Shown here one piece after another: positions 1-6,994 of a stretch of DNA of 19,088 nt. The DNA is from Lachnospiraceae bacterium (GTDB taxonomy: Bacteria > Bacillota > Clostridia > Lachnospirales > Lachnospiraceae), in contig CAAEAB010000089.1 in NCBI GenBank assembly GCA_900753685.1, forward strand, positions 1 through 19,088, read 5' to 3'. A program made the translations under genes and the position numbers. The notes under the pieces were generated by a model that saw only the letters and a list, made by a program, of their open reading frames with translations, had not been told where the DNA came from and did no database searches. Position 1 is the stretch's first letter, and every line of letters starts with the position of its first letter.

Positions 1-787
1 CAAGTTCATAGGAAATCGATGGATAAGGACTGCTGGCCAGCTTTTTATTATATTCTTTTTTGCTGAGCCGGGCATCTTCCTTCGAGATGGCGCCTTCGGC
101 CACAGCCAGAATGGAAAACCTCTTCCCAGCCTTATGGCGACGCTCGATCGCTGCCAGAACACACTCCAGATCATACGGAAGCTCCGGAATCAGAATAATA
201 TCGGCCCCGCCGGCGATACCCGCATGAAGAGTGAGCCAGCCGACCTTATGACCCATAACCTCCACAATGAACACCCGTCCGTGGGATGCCGCCGTTGTAT
301 GAATACAGTCAATGGCATTCGTTGCAATATCTGCCGCGCTCTGGAAGCCAAAGGTCATATCCGTTCCGTAAATATCATTATCGATAGTCTTTGGAAGAGA
401 AACAACATTCAGCCCTTCCTCCAGCAAAAGATTGGCCGTCTTCTGGGAGCCGTTGCCGCCAAGGACAACAAGGCATTCAAGTCCCAGCTCCCGGTAAGTT
501 TTTTTCATGGCCGCTACTTTATCAAAGCCGTCCTGCTCAATAACCCGCATCTTTTTAAACGGTTGACGGGAAGAGCCCAAAATCGTACCGCCCATCGTTA
601 ATATACCTGAAAAATCCGAAGGCCGCATCACCCGGTAATCATTATACATTAACCCGCGGTAACCATCCATGAATCCAAGGATTTCCACATCATCCAGTTT
701 ATTATAGAGAACCTTTGCGACGCCGCGCATCGTTGCGTTTAACGCCTGACAATCGCCGCCGCTGGTCAACATACCAATTCTTCTCAT
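1..787 (-). CDS. pfkA: 6-phosphofructokinase, 5' part (runs off left edge)
   Basis: Phosphorylates fructose 6-phosphate to the 1,6-bisphosphate, the committed step of glycolysis, in the cytoplasm. The frame is open from an ATG at 787 to the window edge, giving 262 residues of a protein usually 320-360 long. The N-terminus reads MRRIGMLTSGGDCQALNA (nucleotide-binding glycine loop). GGNGS lies at 110-114, the catalytic PKTIDND at 132-138 with base Asp136, then MTFGFQSA, the sugar-phosphate motif EVMGHKVGWLTLHAGIAGG, and an IPE motif. Gly113 (E. coli Gly104) favours ATP over pyrophosphate, while Lys133 in place of E. coli Gly124 is shared with the PPi/mixed lineage. Asn112 replaces the usual Mg-coordinating Asp of GGDGS. 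It has its own promoter and follows the SRP RNA terminator. Family sure; phosphoryl donor inferred as ATP. Confidence 0.95.
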   Translation of the reverse strand, partial: MRRIGMLTSGGDCQALNATMRGVAKVLYNKLDDVEILGFMDGYRGLMYNDYRVMRPSDFSGILTMGGTILGSSRQPFKKMRVIEQDGFDKVAAMKKTYRELGLECLVVLGGNGSQKTANLLLEEGLNVVSLPKTIDNDIYGTDMTFGFQSAADIATNAIDCIHTTAASHGRVFIVEVMGHKVGWLTLHAGIAGGADIILIPELPYDLECVLAAIERRHKAGKRFSILAVAEGAISKEDARLSKKEYNKKLASSPYPSISYEL

Positions 788-843
788 AGTCCCTTTCTCT
801 TCCTTTCTGTCTTGCCCATTTCTCCGGCAAAACTCCACTATCT

Positions 844-872
844 ATGATAAATGATAGATGAAATAAATGCAA
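844..872 (-). promoter_or_regulatory. Sigma-A-type promoter of the phosphofructokinase gene
   Basis: On the minus strand, TTGCAT (867-872) and TATCAT (844-849) are separated by exactly 17 bases. Transcription would start near 837, leaving a leader of about 50 bases with AGGAAG and AGGGA stretches before the ATG at 787. It lies between the SRP RNA terminator and the gene, as expected for independent transcription. Confidence 0.65.
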
Positions 873-903
873 TATACAAAAGCTCTGATGAAAATGTAAA
901 ATT

Positions 904-937
904 AAAAAAGCCCCCGTATAAAACGAGAACTTTTTTT
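904..937 (-). terminator. Rho-independent terminator of the SRP RNA
   Basis: Read on the minus strand, an A-run plus GTTCTCG pairs with CGGGGGC plus a T-run around a 7-base loop (TTTTATA), using some G-U pairs. The arm ends in six T residues. It lies just past the 3' end of the SRP RNA and before the phosphofructokinase promoter. Confidence 0.7.
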
Positions 938-950
938 AATATGTTTAAAT

Positions 951-1213
951 CCGTGCATCCTGCTTCGAATCACTCCCCCAGACGTTACCTGTACAGTTAA
1001 CTCTGCCCAGGCGCCCTCGCGGCACACAGAAGTTCCCGCTTAGTGCTGCTCCATTCCTGACCTGACACGGTTCACAGGTTTCTGTTGCGCAAGACCCAGG
1101 CTTCAACGCCACTTACACAGGGCAGCTCTACAAGATATGACCCTCAGACAGGATATCACCCCTGCTGTAGCGGATTGCAGGTACAAGGCACCGCTATCTC
1201 CCCGGCTGCACGG
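951..1213 (-). ncRNA. ffs: Signal recognition particle RNA, large Alu-containing type
   Basis: This is the RNA scaffold of the signal recognition particle, which binds Ffh and targets nascent membrane and secreted proteins. On the minus strand the ends CCGTGCA and TGCACGG pair perfectly. The 5' part has the Alu-domain pattern familiar from the Bacillus subtilis scRNA (GGGGAGATAGCGGTGCC, then TGCAATCCGC). The 3' part holds the Ffh-binding helix 8: CAGGTCAGGAATGGAGCAGC with a GGAA tetraloop at 1054-1057. The length of about 263 bases fits the 265-270-base Firmicute form and not the 4.5S form. It follows tadA, the same order as yaaJ-scr in B. subtilis, but the next gene is a phosphofructokinase rather than dnaX. 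The primary transcript probably starts about 20 bases upstream and is trimmed. Confidence 0.95.
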
Positions 1214-1240
1214 AAAAGTTATAACATTGTTGCGTTATCC

Positions 1241-1269
1241 AGTATATCTTGTTTTCATTCTTCTGTCAA
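1241..1269 (-). promoter_or_regulatory. Near-consensus promoter of the SRP RNA
   Basis: On the minus strand, TTGACA (1264-1269) and TATACT (1241-1246) are 17 bases apart, close to the sigma-A optimum and as expected for a highly expressed stable RNA. The start site should be near 1234. The TGA inside the -35 hexamer is also the tadA stop codon (1266-1268). Confidence 0.9.
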
Positions 1270-1784
1270 GAACCGTCCGTCCCGCTTTTTTCAGGCATCG
1301 TCTCTGCCTCCTGCTTTTTTCGAAGCTTTTTTAGTTTCCGCAATTCTCTGAAAAAGCTGCTGAGCATTTCCGAACACGCTTCCCCCAGAACTCCGGTTTC
1401 CACGATTGCCTGATGATTAAAGCCTTCCGTCTGCAAAACATTCAAAACCGAACCGGCACAGCCTGCCTTCGGGTTCATGGAGCCAATCACCACCCGGGGA
1501 ATCCTTGCCTGCACAATGGCTCCGGCGCACATCGGACAAGGTTCCAACGTCACATACATGGTACAATCCTCCAGCCGCCAATCACCAATCACCTTACTGG
1601 CTTTATTCATGGCAATGATTTCGGCATGGGCCAGCGTGTTTTTTTTCAAGTTTCGTTTATTATATCCTCTGGCAATGATTTTATCCTTATAGACAATAAC
1701 GCAGCCAATCGGCACTTCCTCAATGTCCTCCGCCTTTTTTGCCTGCTTCATGGCCTCCTTCATATATTTCTCATCCTGCGTCAT
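1266..1784 (-). CDS. tadA: tRNA-specific adenosine deaminase TadA
   Basis: Zinc enzyme that converts the wobble adenosine A34 of tRNA-Arg(ACG) to inosine. The 172-residue protein has the cytidine-deaminase-type signature: HAE at 53-55 (zinc ligand His53, proton-shuttle Glu55) and PCPMC at 82-86 (zinc ligands Cys83 and Cys86). The N-terminal helix is followed by EVPIGCVIV, and the TLAHAEIIA segment is typical of the family. Length is normal (about 150-170), with a lysine-rich helix and a short charged tail at the C-terminus. The ATG lies 3 bases after the lgt stop, with GGGGA seven bases upstream inside the end of lgt, so the two genes are probably translated from one message. The stop is inside the SRP RNA promoter. 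Confidence 0.95.
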   Translation of the reverse strand: MTQDEKYMKEAMKQAKKAEDIEEVPIGCVIVYKDKIIARGYNKRNLKKNTLAHAEIIAMNKASKVIGDWRLEDCTMYVTLEPCPMCAGAIVQARIPRVVIGSMNPKAGCAGSVLNVLQTEGFNHQAIVETGVLGEACSEMLSSFFRELRKLKKLRKKQEAETMPEKSGTDGS

Positions 1785-1787
1785 GAA

Positions 1788-2597
1788 CTATTCCCCATTC
1801 AATAAATATTTGCCCGAATATGGCCTGGAACACAGCCGCCCCGAATGAATTCCCCATGCAATACCAAGACCTACAATAATTAAAATGGCTGACAGCAGCT
1901 GTGAAACCCGAATTCCCGGAACGAGATAAAGACTGTCCGCCCGAAGTCCTTCGATAAAACATCGAATCGCGCCATATCCCACCAGATAAAGCACCGTCAT
2001 CCAGCCATCCTTTTTAACCTTTCGGGCTACAAGCATCATGATGATAAAAAGGGCAAGATTTGAGGCGCTCTCATAGAAAAATGTGGCCTGATGCCATTCC
2101 TGAAGCTCATCAATAAACACACCATAAGGGAAAAACTGTAACTTCGGATCGGTGATTAGGTTGCCGAAGGCCTCCTGATTGGCAAAATTACCCCACCGTC
2201 CGATAATCTGGCCGAGCAAAAGACTCGGCATGGCAAAATCCAGAAGCTTTAACAGCGGAAATTTCTGAACCCGACAAAAAACAATCGCCGTAGCTATACC
2301 GCCGATCACGCCGCCGTAAATGGCCAGTCCCCCGGCCCGGGTATTAAAAATCTGAATTAAATCCTGGCTGTAATATTCCCACTCAAAAATCACATAATAG
2401 ATTCGGGCACAAATAATCGCTATCGGAATGGCGAATAACACAAAATCAATAATCAAATCCTCTTTATAACCCGCCCTTCTGGCCCGCCAGGCCGCCACGC
2501 CGGCAGACAAAACCATACTAAAGGCAATGATCGCCCCATACCAGGCAATATTAAAGCCTTCAATTCCAAACAGGTTATGGACAATAAAACGATCCAT
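1788..2597 (-). CDS. lgt: Prolipoprotein diacylglyceryl transferase Lgt
   Basis: Membrane enzyme that transfers diacylglycerol from phosphatidylglycerol to the lipobox cysteine of prolipoproteins, the first step of lipoprotein maturation. The 269-residue protein has about seven hydrophobic segments. The Lgt signature GRWGNFANQEAFG is at 133-145 (essential Arg134), followed by the FFYES motif and EGLRADSL near 216-223 (second essential Arg219). At 93-96 it has IYGG where E. coli has an HGG motif, a common Gram-positive variant. Start: ATG at 2597 with TGGAGGTC about eight bases upstream. tadA follows after 3 bases. Its promoter lies in the divergent gap with the radical SAM gene. Confidence 0.95.
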   Translation of the reverse strand: MDRFIVHNLFGIEGFNIAWYGAIIAFSMVLSAGVAAWRARRAGYKEDLIIDFVLFAIPIAIICARIYYVIFEWEYYSQDLIQIFNTRAGGLAIYGGVIGGIATAIVFCRVQKFPLLKLLDFAMPSLLLGQIIGRWGNFANQEAFGNLITDPKLQFFPYGVFIDELQEWHQATFFYESASNLALFIIMMLVARKVKKDGWMTVLYLVGYGAIRCFIEGLRADSLYLVPGIRVSQLLSAILIIVGLGIAWGIHSGRLCSRPYSGKYLLNGE

Positions 2598-2644
2598 AGC
2601 TCAGACCTCCATCCTATTTTCAAAAATAAATACGGTTAGAGAGT

Positions 2645-2673
2645 ATATTACTACACTTTTTTCAATAATTCAA
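2645..2673 (-). promoter_or_regulatory. Promoter of lgt-tadA
   Basis: Minus strand TTGAAT (2668-2673), a 17-base spacer, then TAATAT (2645-2650). The predicted leader is about 40 bases. It is back to back with the promoter of the radical SAM gene in an AT-rich divergent gap. Confidence 0.55.
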
Positions 2674-2684
2674 ATTTAATTTCA

Positions 2685-2713
2685 TTGTGCCCGATTTCGT
2701 TTTATGCTAGAAT
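2685..2713 (+). promoter_or_regulatory. Promoter of the radical SAM activase gene
   Basis: TTGTGC (2685-2690) and TAGAAT (2708-2713) with a 17-base spacer. The start should be near 2720, and an AGAGGGG ribosome site precedes the ATG at 2757. Confidence 0.6.
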
Positions 2714-2756
2714 AAACAAGAACAAATGATTTAAAAATTGGAAGAGGGGTATACGC

Positions 2757-3452
2757 ATGGAAATCAAAGGACTTGCAAAAACAACTTTATTAGACTATCC
2801 CGGACATGTAGCCGCCACATTATTTGTCGGCAACTGCCAGTTTAAATGTCCGTTCTGTCATAATGGTTCTCTTGTCACAGGGGCATCCCAGCTTCCAAAC
2901 ATTTCTTTGGAAGAAGTCTACGCCTTTCTTGAGAAGCGCCGTGGCGTACTGGACGGCGTATGTATCACCGGGGGTGAACCGACTTTCCAGCCGGATTTGA
3001 AAGAATTGCTTTTCGATATAAAGAGCATGGGATATCTTGTCAAGCTGGACACCAATGGCTACGACCCTATTCAACTTGACCATCTATTTAATGAAGGCCT
3101 CGTTGACTATATCGCCATGGATATCAAAAACAGCCAAGAAAAATACGCAAAAACTGCCGGGCTTCCAAATCTGGATCTCACCCGAATCAAGCTTTCTGTA
3201 GACCTGATTCGTGATAGCGGACTGGATTATGAATTCCGCACTACCGTTGTCCGTGAGCTTCATTCAATCGATGATATGTATGAAATCGCCCGCTGGCTGG
3301 AAGGCTCCATGGCTTACTATATCCAGTCCTACGTGGCTTCTGAAGATGTGATTATGCCGATTTTCTCCAGTTATTCGAAGGATGAACTGCTGGCTATACA
3401 GGCGCTGATGAAAGCTTATATTCCCCGTGTTTTTCTCCGGGGCATTGATTAA
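2757..3452 (+). CDS. Radical SAM activating protein, NrdG2-like
   Basis: A 231-residue radical SAM enzyme of the type annotated as anaerobic ribonucleotide reductase activating protein (NrdG2 subgroup). Such enzymes use a 4Fe-4S cluster and S-adenosylmethionine to place a glycyl radical on a partner enzyme. The cluster motif CxxxCxxC is Cys27, Cys31, Cys34 in NCQFKCPFCHN. The SAM-binding TGGEP is at 71-75, followed by KLDTNGYDP and AMDIKN. The opening GLAKTTLLDYPG is typical of NrdG2-type proteins. No nrdD or other glycyl-radical enzyme is in the window, so the partner is unknown; this subgroup often stands alone, and a different client is possible. It is a single-gene unit with its own promoter and terminator. 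Confidence 0.85.
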   Translation: MEIKGLAKTTLLDYPGHVAATLFVGNCQFKCPFCHNGSLVTGASQLPNISLEEVYAFLEKRRGVLDGVCITGGEPTFQPDLKELLFDIKSMGYLVKLDTNGYDPIQLDHLFNEGLVDYIAMDIKNSQEKYAKTAGLPNLDLTRIKLSVDLIRDSGLDYEFRTTVVRELHSIDDMYEIARWLEGSMAYYIQSYVASEDVIMPIFSSYSKDELLAIQALMKAYIPRVFLRGID

Positions 3453-3465
3453 CAAGCAAAAAATA

Positions 3466-3530
3466 AGCAATACCTCGCAGAAACGCAGTCCTTTGGCAAC
3501 AGCATTTTTGCGGGGTATTGCTATTTTTCA
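3466..3530. terminator. Two-way terminator between convergent genes
   Basis: A 14-base-pair stem pairs AGCAATACCTCGCA (3466-3479) with TGCGGGGTATTGCT (3509-3522), with one G-U pair, around a 29-base loop. ATTTTT follows on the plus strand. Before the stem an A-run (3458-3463) gives a T-run for the minus-strand degV transcript. It can therefore end both the radical SAM and degV transcripts. The long loop is unusual but the stem is strong. Confidence 0.75.
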
Positions 3531-3538
3531 TGTCTATC

Positions 3539-4414
3539 CTATCTGCGATCTCCCATATAAAACAGCGCAATGGTTCCCGGTCCGGAATGGGCGCCGATGG
3601 TTGGGCTGACCGGATGAATCAAAAAGTTCTCAATGCCAAACCGCTCTTTTACAAGACCGGCCACATACTCCGCTTCTTCCAGAGCATCTCCATGGCTAAT
3701 AAATACGATATCATTTTTATCCCGGTAGCTACCAATGGTCCGCTCCATGTTATCCACAAGCGCCATGAGAGATTTTTTCCGTCCCCGCACTTTACCAATC
3801 GGAATTAATTTTCCCTCATCGTTCACATGAAGAATCGGCTTCACCTGAATCAGCGTTCCAGCCACAGCTGTCAATTTAGAAACTCTTCCGCCCCGATACA
3901 AATGATTTAAATCATCCACAGTAAACTGATGACAAAAATGCAGTCTATTTTCCTCGACCCACCTGGCCACTTCGTCAATACTCCATCCGTCCTCCCGAAG
4001 CTGCACCGCTTTATAAATGACAAGTCCCTGTCCGAGGGACGCGGATAATGTATCAATCACGACCACCTTGTTATCTGTATACTCCTCATTCAGCTCTCTG
4101 GCAACCACCGCCGCATTACTGTAGCTGCTGCTCAATTCTGAAGAAAATGCCAGATGAAGAACATCCTTCCCTGCTTTTAAGTATTTTTCAAACATTTCCC
4201 TCAGTTCCTCTGGATTTGCCGCCATAGTAGTTGGCATCTCCCCGGCCCGCATCATATCATAAAACGCTTTTACCTCAAGCTCAACATCCTTGCCATAGGC
4301 GACGCCCTTCATGTTATAGTATAATGTGACCACGTCAAGCCCATTTTCTTTAATATAGCTCTTCGGCAGATCACAGCAGGTATCTGTCGTTATAATAAAA
4401 TTAAAATCGCCCAT
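3539..4414 (-). CDS. DegV family fatty-acid-binding protein
   Basis: DegV-fold proteins bind a single fatty acid; in Firmicutes the FakB members present fatty acids to the kinase FakA for phosphorylation. The 291-residue protein is full length. Family landmarks: IITTDTCCDLP (8-17), MPTTMAANPEEL (60-71), the carboxylate-binding serine region FSSELSSSYSNA (90-101), DTLSASLGQG (121-130), the hinge DDLNHLYRGGRVSK (167-180), and the C-terminal IGAHSGPGTIALFYMGDRR. The start ATG at 4414 has GGAGG seven bases upstream. It lies 30 bases after the cupin-hotdog fusion gene on the same strand with no terminator between, so the two are probably an operon. Whether it is a true FakB cannot be told from sequence alone. 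Confidence 0.93.
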   Translation of the reverse strand: MGDFNFIITTDTCCDLPKSYIKENGLDVVTLYYNMKGVAYGKDVELEVKAFYDMMRAGEMPTTMAANPEELREMFEKYLKAGKDVLHLAFSSELSSSYSNAAVVARELNEEYTDNKVVVIDTLSASLGQGLVIYKAVQLREDGWSIDEVARWVEENRLHFCHQFTVDDLNHLYRGGRVSKLTAVAGTLIQVKPILHVNDEGKLIPIGKVRGRKKSLMALVDNMERTIGSYRDKNDIVFISHGDALEEAEYVAGLVKERFGIENFLIHPVSPTIGAHSGPGTIALFYMGDRR

Positions 4415-4444
4415 TTCTTTTCCTCCATCTTTATTTTTTCCAAA

Positions 4445-5371
4445 TCAATTCTGCAAACTGTAGAACACCATATCTACGGTGCAGATCAACACATCTCTGT
4501 CATCCCGGATTTCTATCAGGAAACTCCGGATTTTCCGGCCAAGCTTTTTCGGCTTCGCCTCGGCAATTAAATACTTCGGACCGAAGGCCGCGTTTAAAAA
4601 CTGAATATTACTGTTGACCGTCGTACATATGCCTCCCATAGATGAGGCGGCAATACCGCAGACCGCATCCGCCAGGGTAAATAGACAGCCCCCGTGGACG
4701 GTTCCAATCGGATTCATATGCTCCGGGCGAATATCCAGCCGCGCTTTACAGGTTCCCTCTCCCCGTTCCAGAAAATGTACTCCGATAAATTTTCCGAAAT
4801 CATGATTTTTCAGAAGTACCCCTGTCGCGCAGGCAATAGACATACCAGTTTTTTCCGGAAACAGCTTCAAATTAAGAAATTCCTGTTTATTAACTTCAAC
4901 GATAATCGCGCTGCCCGGCTCACATTCAAGTTTCTTCCCGTCCCATTCCAGCTCAAATCCGGCATCGAGTCCCAGCAACGCCACAACCGAGGCCGCCATC
5001 GCTTCGCCGACCCGCATCCTCTTTTCCTTTTCAATAGACATTTTGCGGACAAAGCCCCGAACACCGCCGGCCATAAACATATTAAACAGCCGTCCGTCCC
5101 CTGAAAACTCTATCCGCTCCTTCTCCTCACAGAAAAAGGCTTCTCCGGCTCTCACCGTGCGAATCGCAGAGCCGTCCTTTGAAAATTCTCCCCAGCCCTC
5201 TAAAAGCATATGATAGCTGGACACATCGTCCCTTCCAAAAGGTATTTTTTCTGCCAATGAGCTCACTGAAAAGCCGATTTTAAAGGCCTTATTCTCCGAA
5301 TCTGTATTTTCCGGATACGAATAAAACATTGTTTCTTCAATATTGTTCATAAAAAACTTTGTAATTTTCAT
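4445..5371 (-). CDS. Cupin(s) fused to a PaaI-type hotdog thioesterase
   Basis: A 308-residue two-part protein. Residues about 191-308 are a hotdog domain of the PaaI type with the signature NPIGTVHGG at 220-228 and a following LADA helix with Asp235; such domains hydrolyse acyl-CoA thioesters. Residues about 30-105 look like a small cupin barrel (YHMLLEGWGEF, then VRAGEAFFC). Residues 136-185 (ELEWDGKKLECEPGSAIIVE) may be a second cupin-like barrel; I see no clear His metal cluster in either. The ATG at 5392 cannot be the start because it overlaps the -10 hexamer TATAAT. Met at 5371 fits, with a leader of about 12 bases containing GGGAT and AAGG. degV follows after 30 bases, suggesting an acyl/fatty acid role. 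The hotdog assignment is firm; the cupin assignment is tentative. Confidence 0.8.
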   Translation of the reverse strand: MKITKFFMNNIEETMFYSYPENTDSENKAFKIGFSVSSLAEKIPFGRDDVSSYHMLLEGWGEFSKDGSAIRTVRAGEAFFCEEKERIEFSGDGRLFNMFMAGGVRGFVRKMSIEKEKRMRVGEAMAASVVALLGLDAGFELEWDGKKLECEPGSAIIVEVNKQEFLNLKLFPEKTGMSIACATGVLLKNHDFGKFIGVHFLERGEGTCKARLDIRPEHMNPIGTVHGGCLFTLADAVCGIAASSMGGICTTVNSNIQFLNAAFGPKYLIAEAKPKKLGRKIRSFLIEIRDDRDVLICTVDMVFYSLQN

Positions 5372-5390
5372 CCTTATCACATCCCACACC

Positions 5391-5419
5391 ATTATATATG
5401 CTAATTATCGAAAAAACAA
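5391..5419 (-). promoter_or_regulatory. Promoter of the cupin-hotdog/degV operon
   Basis: Minus strand TTGTTT (5414-5419), 17-base spacer, consensus TATAAT (5391-5396). The predicted start near 5383 leaves a very short leader before the Met codon at 5371. It is nearly back to back with the mgtE promoter. Confidence 0.7.
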
Positions 5420-5428
5420 TGGTAAGAC

Positions 5429-5456
5429 TGGTCATTTTATTTTTTTGTGATATACT
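5429..5456 (+). promoter_or_regulatory. Promoter of the uORF-mgtE transcript
   Basis: TGGTCA (5429-5434), a 16-base spacer and TATACT (5451-5456) with an extended -10 TGA directly before it. The start would be near 5463, giving a leader of about 120 bases before mgtE, shorter than a typical M-box riboswitch. Confidence 0.6.
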
Positions 5457-5492
5457 ATTTAAGAACATTTTTCTGAAAGGCAGGTGGTTTTT

Positions 5493-5609
5493 ATGAAACA
5501 TCATATAGAAAGTTTTCTCGACGTTCCCGGGCCCGAGCCCTCTGATTTTGTAAAAACTGCATACCGAAAAGGAGAATGGCAATGTTTAATAAGATTAAAG
5601 AATTATTAG
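5493..5609 (+). CDS. Small upstream ORF (38 aa) overlapping the mgtE start
   Basis: An ATG-started 38-codon frame with its own ribosome site (AAAGGCAGGTGG, five to six bases before the ATG). It ends with TAG at 5607, 28 bases inside mgtE in another frame. Residues 10-18 are DVPGPEPSD: three prolines interleaved with acidic residues, encoded by a very GC-rich stretch (5520-5540) that can fold a short GGGC/GCCC hairpin. Its reading frame crosses the mgtE ribosome site. Acidic/proline leader peptides such as MgtL control Mg2+ transporter genes in enterobacteria, so a regulatory leader is a reasonable guess, but no homologue is recognised. It could also be an untranslated chance frame. Confidence 0.45.
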   Translation: MKHHIESFLDVPGPEPSDFVKTAYRKGEWQCLIRLKNY

Positions 5610-6916
5610 AAAACAAGCTGTACCTGGAAGCTCGCCGGGAAATTGCCGAGATGAATCCGGTGGATATCGCCGCATTGATTGAAGAATTTCCGGAAGAGGA
5701 GCGCACCAAAATCTTCCGACTGCTGCCAAAATCGCTGGCCGCCGACGTATTTTCCTATCTTCCCATTGAACTGGAACAGGACATTATCGTCGCCCTGTCT
5801 GACAAAGAAGCCGGACATATTCTGGATAATCTGAACGCCGATGATGCGGCGGATTTGATTGACGAAATGCCGGCCAATGTGGTCAAAAAACTCTTAGCCA
5901 ACGCCGACCCTGAAACCCGGCGGGATATCAACCACCTTCTCCAATATCCGGACGACTCGGCCGGAAGTATTATGACTGTAGAGTTCATGGATTTAAAGGA
6001 AGCTTATACGGTAGAACAGTCTCTCCGTAAAATCCGTATGGAAGGCATCGACAAGGAGACCATTAATACCTGCTACATTTTAAATCCGCACCGGCGTCTG
6101 CTCGGCGCTATTTCTCTGCGCCGTCTGCTCTTAAGCGATCCGGTGGAAAAAATGAGCAATATTATGGAAGATCATGTCATTTCCGTAAGTACTCGGACCG
6201 ACCAGGAGGAAGTCGCCCAGCTTTTCCAGAAATACGACTTCACTTCCATTCCCGTTGTCGACAGCGAGAACCGACTCGTCGGTATTATTACCGTCGATGA
6301 TATCGTAGATATCTTACAGCAGGAAGCAACGGAAGATATTGAAAAAATGGCGGCCATCACACCGACAGACAAACCTTATATGAAAACAGGTGTTCTGGAA
6401 ACATGGAAAAAGCGCATTCCATGGCTGCTAATCTTGATGATATCCGCCACATTCACTGGAAAAATCATTTCTCACTATGAGGCCGCATTAGCCTCCTACG
6501 TGGTTTTAACCGCGTTTATTCCAATGCTCATGGACACCGGCGGTAATGCTGGAAGCCAGGCCTCCGTATCGATCATCCGTGGTCTTTCTCTGAATGAAAT
6601 CGATTATGGCGATACTTTGAAAATTCTTATGAAAGAATGGCTTGTCGGTGTTCTCATCGGCGCTACCCTCGCCGCAGCCAATTTTGTCAAACTGCTTATT
6701 ATCGACCGGGTGACCATAACCATCGCGGCGGTTGTCTGCATGACGTTGATCGTCACCGTCATATTCGCCAAGCTGGTCGGCTGTTCCCTGCCGATTCTGG
6801 CGAAACGTCTCGGATTCGACCCGGCGGTCATGGCCAGCCCGTTTATTACGACGATCGTCGACGCATTATCGCTCATGATGTACTTTAAAATCGCCGGTGT
6901 AATTCTTCATATTTAA
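5582..6916 (+). CDS. mgtE: Magnesium transporter MgtE
   Basis: Mg2+ channel/transporter of the cytoplasmic membrane whose cytosolic part closes the pore when Mg2+ is plentiful. With the start used here it has 444 residues. An acidic N-domain (about 1-128) with the MgtE repeats DAADLIDEMPANVV is followed by two CBS domains (about 130-250, including TSIPVVDSENRLVGIITVDD) and a plug helix. Five membrane spans (about 278-444) carry the pore signature MDTGGNAGSQ (from about 317) and the late TTIVDALSL with the selectivity aspartate near 427. The upstream in-frame ATG at 5576 lies only one base after AGGAG; the ATG at 5582 has ideal 7-base spacing. No M-box is seen. A 38-codon frame overlaps the start. 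A strong terminator follows. Confidence 0.95.
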   Translation: MFNKIKELLENKLYLEARREIAEMNPVDIAALIEEFPEEERTKIFRLLPKSLAADVFSYLPIELEQDIIVALSDKEAGHILDNLNADDAADLIDEMPANVVKKLLANADPETRRDINHLLQYPDDSAGSIMTVEFMDLKEAYTVEQSLRKIRMEGIDKETINTCYILNPHRRLLGAISLRRLLLSDPVEKMSNIMEDHVISVSTRTDQEEVAQLFQKYDFTSIPVVDSENRLVGIITVDDIVDILQQEATEDIEKMAAITPTDKPYMKTGVLETWKKRIPWLLILMISATFTGKIISHYEAALASYVVLTAFIPMLMDTGGNAGSQASVSIIRGLSLNEIDYGDTLKILMKEWLVGVLIGATLAAANFVKLLIIDRVTITIAAVVCMTLIVTVIFAKLVGCSLPILAKRLGFDPAVMASPFITTIVDALSLMMYFKIAGVILHI

Positions 6917-6925
6917 CGAAAACAA

Positions 6926-6968
6926 TCCCTCAGTCACCGAATATACCCATGACTGAGGGACTTTTTTT
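6926..6968 (+). terminator. Terminator of mgtE
   Basis: Perfect 11-base-pair stem TCCCTCAGTCA (6926-6936) with TGACTGAGGGA (6950-6960), a 13-base loop, then C and seven T residues. It isolates mgtE from the following two-component operon. Confidence 0.95.
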
Positions 6969-6994
6969 ACTTTTGGAATTTAAGCAAAGTACAA

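Noticed and set aside
134..601. Long plus-strand frame opposite the phosphofructokinase gene
   Set aside because: A shadow of the minus-strand gene, with no family resemblance and no ribosome site; similar antisense frames over glgP, ileS, mgtE and degV were rejected for the same reason.
1085..1351. Plus-strand frames of 88 and 65 codons across the SRP RNA gene
   Set aside because: They are antisense to the SRP RNA and the end of tadA; the bases are fully explained by RNA structure and promoter.
5372..5392. ATG at 5392 as start of the cupin-hotdog protein
   Set aside because: It overlaps the TATAAT -10 hexamer, so it lies upstream of the predicted transcript start; the Met at 5371 is used.
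5463..5575. M-box riboswitch before mgtE
   Set aside because: The leader is only about 120 bases and I could not find the conserved M-box core; an upstream ORF occupies it instead.
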